A stretch of DNA of 7,546 nucleotides. It comes from Tannerella sp. GTDB lineage: Bacteria; Bacteroidota; Bacteroidia; Bacteroidales; Tannerellaceae. This document shows positions 1 through 5,605 of the stretch, piece after piece. How positions within the stretch are numbered: the stretch's first letter is position 1; the number at the start of each line of letters is the position of its first letter. Below the pieces are notes generated by a model that was not told where the DNA came from, did not search any database, and worked only from the letters and a program-made list of their open reading frames with translations. The stretch is taken from assembly GCA_031260095.1 (NCBI GenBank), contig JAIRKN010000062.1, positions 1 through 7,546 on the forward strand, written 5' to 3'. A program made the translations under genes and the position numbers.

Positions 1-1140
1 GGCATACTGCCCGTTTGTACAGGTTGTATTTACCCAGCTATCCCCGACATATATCGTGTACTCTATATTACTGCCCGGATTATGCCAGACCTCCTGATCT
101 GTCGGGAAAGTCTTACTGATCGTGGCGTTGGCAGGAAGCGGGTAAAAATACGGAGCGCTTCGTATTTTATTCACTGTAAATATATAATGATGATTGCGTT
201 TGATATCAAGATATTTTTTATTAGCAGCGTCATAAAAGTCAAGACGCCATGCGCCATTACCCACAAGAGAACTTCCCTGTGATACCCGATCCAACATAAG
301 TAAAAACAGACGCTTTTCATTAAATTTATCCTCCGCTATGGTATTCCCCTCGCAATCTCTTGTACTGTTCGGATACTCGCTTACATAGATCGTCATACTG
401 TCCGCAGAACCGGCATGTTGGATAAAACGAATGAATCTGTCCTCATTCGTTGTCCCGTAAAAAGCCGGCTGACCGGATACGTTCTGAGAAAGAGCAGATG
501 TATTTTGCATAATATTACTTTTGGCAGCATAATTACCGATGACAAAGCCGCACTGAGCCGGAAGAAATCCGTTCGTACCGCCTCCCCAGTAGGCGAGGCT
601 TGTTTCAAAAGCGCCGCCGCCGATATTAAAACTTTCGCCAAGCTTAATCTGCACTTTGGCCACAGTACGTATCATGGTTACTACCGTCGACGAAGCGGCC
701 CATGTGGTACTTCCCGACATGGGCACGGCCTCGCCTCCGAAATAATAATCCTTCGCCGGCCGGAACTCAACGTCCATGTCGCTTTCCGTATTTATTCCGC
801 CCGGTAATGTGCTCATTCCCGTATTACATACCACATACACCTTATCGCCCATCTTTATCTTAAAGGATAACTGAGGCAATAATGCGACAGCGCCATTTTT
901 TATAACGGCAGAAACGTCGATCATTTCCGCATTTTCATACACGCCATTACGAAAAGTAACGACAAAACAATCTTCTATATGATTTTCACTTTCTGCGGCT
1001 GTACTATACACCTGAACTTCTTCTGCGTCCGAAATAAACAATCGAATGTGGTCATCAAATTCAATAGATTTATCCGCGTCATCGGAACATCCTGCAAAAA
1101 CAATACACAACCAATAAACCGTAAACCGGATTCTTTTCAT
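1..1140 (-). CDS. Fimbrillin-family (FimA/Mfa-like) surface lipoprotein, partial, 3' end outside window
   Basis: Reading the minus strand from ATG at 1140 gives 380 codons with no stop before the window edge, so the C-terminus is missing. The N-terminus is a lipoprotein signal: K2 and R3/R5, a hydrophobic stretch, then F15-A16-G17-C18. The acidic SDDAD after the Cys resembles the export signal of Bacteroidetes surface lipoproteins. Fimbrillin hallmarks follow: a VPMSG motif (139-143) followed by a strand with MIRTVAKVQIKL (156-167), and an RNHHYIFTVNKI segment (315-326), the usual RN-x-x-Y strand near the end of fimbrillin domains. Such proteins are lipidated, exported and assembled as stalk, anchor or tip subunits of type V pili. 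About 50 residues continue past the RN-x-x-Y strand, including IEYTIYV (359-365) and NGQYA (376-380), which suits an accessory, anchor or tip subunit better than a minimal stalk pilin; that role is inference. It has its own promoter at 1167-1198. Family assignment is fairly sure; exact role is not. Confidence 0.82.
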   Translation of the reverse strand, partial: MKRIRFTVYWLCIVFAGCSDDADKSIEFDDHIRLFISDAEEVQVYSTAAESENHIEDCFVVTFRNGVYENAEMIDVSAVIKNGAVALLPQLSFKIKMGDKVYVVCNTGMSTLPGGINTESDMDVEFRPAKDYYFGGEAVPMSGSTTWAASSTVVTMIRTVAKVQIKLGESFNIGGGAFETSLAYWGGGTNGFLPAQCGFVIGNYAAKSNIMQNTSALSQNVSGQPAFYGTTNEDRFIRFIQHAGSADSMTIYVSEYPNSTRDCEGNTIAEDKFNEKRLFLLMLDRVSQGSSLVGNGAWRLDFYDAANKKYLDIKRNHHYIFTVNKIRSAPYFYPLPANATISKTFPTDQEVWHNPGSNIEYTIYVGDSWVNTTCTNGQYA

Positions 1141-1166
1141 AACTTATATACACCTTTTTTCTGCGG

Positions 1167-1198
1167 CAAAGATATGGGAATATATCAAATTATACAAA
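1167..1198 (-). promoter_or_regulatory. Bacteroidetes-type promoter of the fimbrillin-family gene
   Basis: On the minus strand a TTTG (-33 box, 1198-1195) is followed after 20 bases by TATCTTTG (-7 box, 1174-1167), matching the Bacteroidetes sigma factor consensus TTTG-N19-21-TAnnTTTG. The -7 box ends 26 bases before the ATG at 1140, so the expected transcript starts near 1160 with a leader of about 20 bases containing an A-rich stretch and AAGG but no strong Shine-Dalgarno match. Confidence 0.72.
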
Positions 1199-1216
1199 CG
1201 ATGATATTAAAAAAAA

Positions 1217-1247
1217 TTTGTATTCCTCATAACTTGCATTATCTTTG
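1217..1247 (+). promoter_or_regulatory. Bacteroidetes-type promoter of the acyl-CoA synthetase gene
   Basis: TTTG (1217-1220) and TATCTTTG (1240-1247) are separated by 19 bases, a good match to the Bacteroidetes housekeeping promoter. Transcription would begin near 1253, giving a leader of about 20 bases before ATG 1272. This promoter decides the start codon: the in-frame TTG at 1245 lies inside the -7 box and would not be in the transcript. Confidence 0.72.
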
Positions 1248-1271
1248 CAATCATTGATAAAAGTTCAAATT

Positions 1272-2936
1272 ATGGAAAATCGTTTTTTAGCCCTTATAGA
1301 AAAAAGCATTAAAAACCACTGGGATATGCCTGTTTTCAGCGATTATGACGGAGATACATTCCGATACGGGGATATGGCAAAAGAGATAGAGAAACTTCAT
1401 CTATTATTCAACGAAGCAGGTATACGGAAAGGCGATAAGATCGCTGTGATCGGAAGAAACTCCGCCCGTTGGGGAATCAGTTTCTTTGCAATCCTGTCAT
1501 ACGGCGCGGTGGCAGTACCCATATTACACGATTTTACTTCGGATAGCGTACATCACCTCGTCAATCATTCCGAATCAAAAATATTATTTGCGGCGCAACA
1601 TAACTGGAAAGCCCTGAAACGGGAAGAAATGCCGGCAGTGGAGACTTTCATTCTACTCGAAGAACTGTCGATAATAAGCGCTCCCGATCCGGTAAAAGAA
1701 CTGTACGCGAATCTTGAAACGGTCTTCCGGCAGAAATATCCGAAATTTCGGCCGGAAAACATCGCTTACCACGAAGAAGAACCGGACGAACTGGCCATTA
1801 TAAATTATACATCGGGAACGACCGGCTTCTCGAAAGGCGTGATGATCCCCTACCGCAGCCTCTGGAGTAACACTCAATATGCATTCGACAGTCTTCCGTT
1901 TATAAAAGACGGCGACAATTTTGTATCCATGCTTCCTATGGCGCACATGTACGGGCTTGCGTTCGAAGTGCTGAACGGAGTAAATAAAGGCTGTCACATA
2001 CATTTTCTGCCGCGTATACCGTCCCCCAATATTGTGGTTGATTCGTTCAATAAGATACGCCCCACGCTCATCATCGCCGTACCCATTATTATTGAAAAAG
2101 TAGTGCGCAGCCGTGTGTTTCCCGTGCTGGAAAAACCTCTCATTAAATTATTATACCAACTTCCGGTCGCCCGGCAACTCATTAAGAAAAAAATACTCCG
2201 GCAACTCAGCGCCGCTTTCGGGAATGATTTTGCAGAAATCGTCATTGGAGGAGCCGCTATCAATCAGGAAGTCGAAACATTCCTAAGATCCATTGGCTTC
2301 CGCTATACCGTGGGATATGGGATGACGGAATGTGGCCCTCTTGTGGCCTATGCACAGTGGGATAGATTCAAACAAGGTTCTGTCGGACGGATCGTCGACC
2401 GTATGGAAGTAAAAATTGACTCTTCCGGCAAAGGTGAAGTAGGCGAAATATTAGTCCGGGGCATGAACGCCATGCTTGGATATTATAAGAACCCGGACGC
2501 GACAAAAGAATCCTTTACGGACGACGGCTGGATGTATACCGGAGATTTGGGAATCATTGATGACGACGGCTTTTTGTTTATCCGGGGCCGCAGCAAAACA
2601 ATGCTCCTTGGCTCCAACGGACAAAATATTTACCCGGAAGAGATAGAAAGTATTCTGAATACGATGCCCTGTGTCGGCGAATCCCTTATCGTTTCACGTG
2701 AAGAAAAGGATACTCATAAACACATACTGGTTGCATTAATCTATCCGGTATGGGAACAGCATACGAAAGAGGAATTACAAAAGATCATGAAAGGGAACAT
2801 AGCAGCGCTTAACAAACGCATGCCATATTATAGCAAAGTATCCGATTTCCAAATTCGTGAAGAAGAATTTAAAAAAACGCCCAAGCAAAGTATACAGCGT
2901 TTTCTGTATCAAAAAGAGGAAATGTCTTTCAGATAG
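1272..2936 (+). CDS. AMP-forming acyl-CoA synthetase (long-chain fatty-acid CoA ligase type)
   Basis: A 554-residue ANL-superfamily enzyme that would activate a fatty acid with ATP to an acyl-adenylate and then load it on CoA; cytoplasmic, no signal peptide. Visible motifs: P-loop YTSGTTGFSKGV (179-190), YGMTECGP (349-356), TGD (423-425), and the hinge/A8 region RGRSKTMLLGSNGQNIYPEEIE at 438-459. GQNIYPEEIE is typical of long-chain acyl-CoA synthetases. The length is close to that of compact bacterial FadD-like enzymes. The C-terminal A10 region reads KTPKQSIQRF (535-544), with Ser540 where the catalytic Lys of TGK is expected. ATG 1272 is chosen because the longer frame from TTG 1245 begins inside the promoter. 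The gene stands alone, divergent from the fimbrial gene and convergent with the glycogen operon, overlapping the GH57 gene by 8 bases. Substrate chain length cannot be read from sequence; another acyl or aryl acid is possible. Confidence 0.9.
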   Translation: MENRFLALIEKSIKNHWDMPVFSDYDGDTFRYGDMAKEIEKLHLLFNEAGIRKGDKIAVIGRNSARWGISFFAILSYGAVAVPILHDFTSDSVHHLVNHSESKILFAAQHNWKALKREEMPAVETFILLEELSIISAPDPVKELYANLETVFRQKYPKFRPENIAYHEEEPDELAIINYTSGTTGFSKGVMIPYRSLWSNTQYAFDSLPFIKDGDNFVSMLPMAHMYGLAFEVLNGVNKGCHIHFLPRIPSPNIVVDSFNKIRPTLIIAVPIIIEKVVRSRVFPVLEKPLIKLLYQLPVARQLIKKKILRQLSAAFGNDFAEIVIGGAAINQEVETFLRSIGFRYTVGYGMTECGPLVAYAQWDRFKQGSVGRIVDRMEVKIDSSGKGEVGEILVRGMNAMLGYYKNPDATKESFTDDGWMYTGDLGIIDDDGFLFIRGRSKTMLLGSNGQNIYPEEIESILNTMPCVGESLIVSREEKDTHKHILVALIYPVWEQHTKEELQKIMKGNIAALNKRMPYYSKVSDFQIREEEFKKTPKQSIQRFLYQKEEMSFR

Positions 2937-4275
2937 GAACCTTTTTCAGGTTTTTAGCTATCTTTCCCATTTCACCGGACGAGGCGGAGGGCTTTTCTTT
3001 TTCCCGGCTCTCATACCTCTCTATCTTCTTTTCCAGTTGTTCGATTTCATGCCCCTGGTTACGGATCGTTGTCAACAATGAGTTCAACTCCTCGTTCTCA
3101 ATGGAAGAGGGATATTGAGCCTCTACGCGAAGTATAAAATCCGACAGTACATTCATATAATTATTAAACGCATCATACGGATTATCGTACGGACTGAACA
3201 GGTTATAGTGCTTCGTATTCATATAATAAAAATGATCGCTACTCTGCAAATACAGCCAGTCCTGAAGGATACGGCGGTCGCTGCAAAGGCGGACGCGCTC
3301 GCTGATCTCATTTATTTTCCGAAAGGCCTCTTTCTGGAGGACATTCCCCATCCACGAACTACAGTCTTTTTCTTCGTCTACCCACGACATCGGATAAGGC
3401 ACAACGATCTTATCTATCGCTTCATTCTTATCAAACAATTCCGAAGGTAAGGAGAACGAAATATTCTTCTGTGCGGCAAATCGGGGCAACGCTTTAAAAA
3501 AATCAAAAATCCCCGTAGACGACGCATGAAGAGAACCCAGAACCTCATAGTTGAGAAACAAATTAATAACCTGCTCGGCTTCGGACGTGGACGCGATCCA
3601 TGACATGTATTTATCTGCCGTCAGAGGATATTCCGTCCAGCTATAATCGGCGAAGCGCAATGAGAGATCCTCGCTGAAACGGTCATTTTTCAGTAACAGC
3701 TTTAAATCCGGCTGAACAGCGGAAGCATACATATAATTAGGACTTTTCCACCCCAGGACATGTTTGGCTCCTTCGGTAAGCATAGCATGGAATCCCATAT
3801 CATATACGATTTCGGACAAATCATCCGAATAGATCAATTCGGTATTACGAAACACCTTCGGGATTACCCCAAAAACAGATTCCACCTTTTCGATGTGCAT
3901 CTTCACCTGTGTCCTGAATTCATTCGGATCGCCGAGCGACGACAAGGAATGTGCATACGTTTCCGTAAGAAATTCGACGCAGCCCGTTTTAAGTAATTCC
4001 TTAAAACTGTCGATCAGTTCCGGCGCATAGATCTCCATTTGTTCAAGCGCAACACCGGTGATAGAAAAGGCGACTTTAAATTTCCCGTCGCTATTTTTTA
4101 TCATTTCAAGCATCGCACGGTTTGCCGGGATATAGCACATACCGGCTACTTTACGGAAGATTTCCTCATTCTGGAAATCATCATAATAATAATGGTCATT
4201 TCCTATATCAAAAAAGCGATACCGTCTCAAACGAAATGGCTGATGTATCTGAAAATACAAACAAATGGTCTTCAT
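2929..4275 (-). CDS. GH57 family alpha-amylase-like protein
   Basis: A 448-residue cytoplasmic protein of glycoside hydrolase family 57, whose members hydrolyse or transfer alpha-glucan chains through a (beta/alpha)7 barrel. Motif 1 is HQP (11-13); GCVEFLTETYAH (98-109) fits motif 2; FRNTELIY (142-149) carries E146 as the likely nucleophile; RFADYSWTEYPLTADKY (207-223) carries D210 as candidate acid/base. Motif 5, which I expect to read close to DYETFGEHQ, here reads NYEVLGSLH (242-250), so several conserved positions have changed. The C-terminal part keeps LQSSDHFYYM (343-352), typical of the Bacteroidetes members, then ends in a charged helical stretch (about 395-428) likely to form a coiled coil and a basic tail. 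It is the third gene of the debranching enzyme - GT4 - GH57 operon. Known GH57 amylase-like homologues include catalytically degenerate ones, so activity is uncertain. Length suits the amylase-like group rather than longer GH57 branching enzymes. Confidence 0.85.
   Translation of the reverse strand: MKTICLYFQIHQPFRLRRYRFFDIGNDHYYYDDFQNEEIFRKVAGMCYIPANRAMLEMIKNSDGKFKVAFSITGVALEQMEIYAPELIDSFKELLKTGCVEFLTETYAHSLSSLGDPNEFRTQVKMHIEKVESVFGVIPKVFRNTELIYSDDLSEIVYDMGFHAMLTEGAKHVLGWKSPNYMYASAVQPDLKLLLKNDRFSEDLSLRFADYSWTEYPLTADKYMSWIASTSEAEQVINLFLNYEVLGSLHASSTGIFDFFKALPRFAAQKNISFSLPSELFDKNEAIDKIVVPYPMSWVDEEKDCSSWMGNVLQKEAFRKINEISERVRLCSDRRILQDWLYLQSSDHFYYMNTKHYNLFSPYDNPYDAFNNYMNVLSDFILRVEAQYPSSIENEELNSLLTTIRNQGHEIEQLEKKIERYESREKEKPSASSGEMGKIAKNLKKVPI
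2931..2963. repeat. Interrupted inverted repeat at convergent gene ends, possible weak terminator
   Basis: Outer arms AGATAG (2931-2936) and CTATCT (2958-2963) pair over 6 bases; inner arms AACCT (2938-2942) and AGGTT (2948-2952) pair over 5 bases around a TTTTC loop. On the plus strand the inner stem runs straight into T-rich sequence (2951-2955). The repeat contains the last two codons of the synthetase gene and lies within the last codons of the GH57 gene. The stem is AT-rich and bulged, so terminator function is a guess. Confidence 0.35.
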
Positions 4276-4330
4276 AAGCGTTTATTATTTATGTTATTTA
4301 TAATCATATTCTCTATAAGACAGGACTCAT
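4276..4330 (-). other. Intra-operon spacer between GT4 and GH57 genes
   Basis: This 55-base AT-rich gap separates the GT4 stop (TAA) from the GH57 ATG. I see no TAnnTTTG box, no convincing hairpin and no strong Shine-Dalgarno sequence; the bases before the ATG are A-rich, as is common in Bacteroidetes leaders. Read-through from the upstream genes is the simplest reading. Confidence 0.5.
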
Positions 4331-5602
4331 TTAATACGCCGGCAAAGCCTTATCATAGACCTCCCGCACCTTTTGCCCGGCGTATTCCCACTTGATATTA
4401 TTCACTTCGTGAAGTCCTTCTTCTTTCAGAAATTCATGTAACGCAGGATATGTAATCAGCGCATAGATAGAATCCGCCAGCGCATCAATATCCCAGAAAT
4501 CAATTTTTATCGCATAATTAAGAATTTCCGCACACCCCGATTGTTTTGAAATAATGGAGGGCACGCCGCATTGCATCGCTTCCAGAGGCGATATGCCAAA
4601 AGGTTCCGATACGGAAGGCATTACATAAACATCACTTGACTTAAAAATCTCGTACACCTGTTTACCTTTCATAAATCCCGTGAAATGAAAACGGTCGGAG
4701 ATATTCCGTTCGGCGGCCAGGCGGATCATCTGATTCATCATATCGCCGCTACCGGCCATAATAAAACGTACGTTTTTCGACCGCGACAATACTTTTGCGG
4801 CCGCTTCCACATAGTACTCCGGGCCTTTCTGCATCGTGATCCGTCCCAGAAACGTCACGATCTTCTCCTTCACTCCGCGTTTGTCCGGGATGGAAAGGAT
4901 CTCCTTACTCAGTGGTTCGACCGCATTGTGTACCGTCGTCACCTTCGACGGATCCTGGTTATACTTCTCAATAACGGTAGTGCGCGTAAGGTTACTGACG
5001 GTGATGATATGATCCGCATAATCCATCCCATTTTTTTCAATACCGTACACTTCCGGGTTTACGCTTCCGCGGCTGCGGTCGTAATCCGTTGCATGGACAT
5101 GGACGACCAGCGGTTTTCCGCTTACATTTTTCGCATGTATACCGGCCGGGTAGGTTAGCCAATCGTGTGCATGAATCATATCATATTGCTCCGTACGGGC
5201 AATAACCCCCGCGACGATCGAATAATTATTGATCTCCTCCATTAGATTGTCAGGATAACGACCGGAAAATTCGAGGCAACCCAAATCATTGACATGCCTG
5301 TAACTGAAATCGGCATATATATGATCCCGCAGATTAAAATATTCCTGGGGGTGCATATATTTGGACAAACGATCGGATACGTATTCATAATTAACATTTT
5401 TCCAGACAACAGGCGTGTTATTTGCGCCTATTATTTTGAGAAAGCTTTGGTCTTCATCTCCCCATGGCTTTGGCATCACAAACGTGATCTCCATATCCGT
5501 TTGTTTGGACATCCCTTTGATAAGCCCAAAACTTGCCGTCCCTAATCCTCCGAGTATATGGGGAGGAAACTCCCAGCCAAACATTAGTGCTTTCATACGC
5601 AT
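4331..5602 (-). CDS. GT4-type glycosyltransferase, glycogen-synthase-like
   Basis: A 423-residue GT-B fold retaining glycosyltransferase that probably transfers glucose from a nucleotide sugar to the growing alpha-1,4-glucan; cytoplasmic. The N-terminal domain opens with a strand and FPPHILGGLGTA (12-23), the glycine loop of glycogen/starch synthases; HAHDW is at 144-148 and HVHATDYDRSRG at 168-179. The C-terminal GT1/GT4 domain has FLGRITMQKG (251-260, with R254 and K259 for the donor phosphates), AGSGDM (283-288) and the E-x7-E motif EPFGISPLE (333-341), followed by AMQCGVPSI. The length is shorter than the GT5 GlgA enzymes (about 480) and fits GT4. M1 and M3 are both possible starts; the first is used because its ATG directly follows the stop of the debranching gene. 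Setting between a debranching enzyme and a GH57 protein supports a glycogen role; donor (ADP- or UDP-glucose) cannot be told. A trehalose or other glucoside transferase is less likely. Confidence 0.86.
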   Translation of the reverse strand: MRMKALMFGWEFPPHILGGLGTASFGLIKGMSKQTDMEITFVMPKPWGDEDQSFLKIIGANNTPVVWKNVNYEYVSDRLSKYMHPQEYFNLRDHIYADFSYRHVNDLGCLEFSGRYPDNLMEEINNYSIVAGVIARTEQYDMIHAHDWLTYPAGIHAKNVSGKPLVVHVHATDYDRSRGSVNPEVYGIEKNGMDYADHIITVSNLTRTTVIEKYNQDPSKVTTVHNAVEPLSKEILSIPDKRGVKEKIVTFLGRITMQKGPEYYVEAAAKVLSRSKNVRFIMAGSGDMMNQMIRLAAERNISDRFHFTGFMKGKQVYEIFKSSDVYVMPSVSEPFGISPLEAMQCGVPSIISKQSGCAEILNYAIKIDFWDIDALADSIYALITYPALHEFLKEEGLHEVNNIKWEYAGQKVREVYDKALPAY

Positions 5603-5605
5603 TTA
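5594..5605 (-). promoter_or_regulatory. Abutting stop/start (TAAATG) coupling the debranching and GT4 genes
   Basis: On the minus strand the TAA of the debranching gene (5605-5603) is followed with no gap by ATG (5602-5600); a second in-frame ATG lies at 5596-5594. No room exists for a separate ribosome binding site outside the upstream coding sequence, so translational coupling is likely. This junction is the main evidence for the start of the GT4 gene. Confidence 0.6.

Noticed and set aside
415..807. Plus-strand open frame of 130 codons
   Set aside because: It is antisense to the continuous fimbrillin-like frame (1140 to 1), which has a lipoprotein signal and family motifs; the plus-strand product shows no recognisable motif.
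979..1257. Plus-strand open frame of 92 codons crossing into the intergenic gap
   Set aside because: It covers the signal peptide region of the minus-strand lipoprotein gene and both promoters; composition looks like a shadow and it has no family resemblance.
1245..1271. TTG start extending the acyl-CoA synthetase by 9 residues
   Set aside because: The TTG lies inside the -7 box TATCTTTG and upstream of the expected transcript start; ATG 1272 gives the family-like N-terminus.
4276..4330. Possible separate promoter for the GH57 gene
   Set aside because: No TAnnTTTG element or paired TTTG at suitable spacing on the minus strand; the AT-richness alone is not enough.
4685..5158. Plus-strand open frame of 157 codons
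   Set aside because: It is antisense to the core donor-binding region of the GT4 gene; His/Arg-rich shadow composition and no motif.
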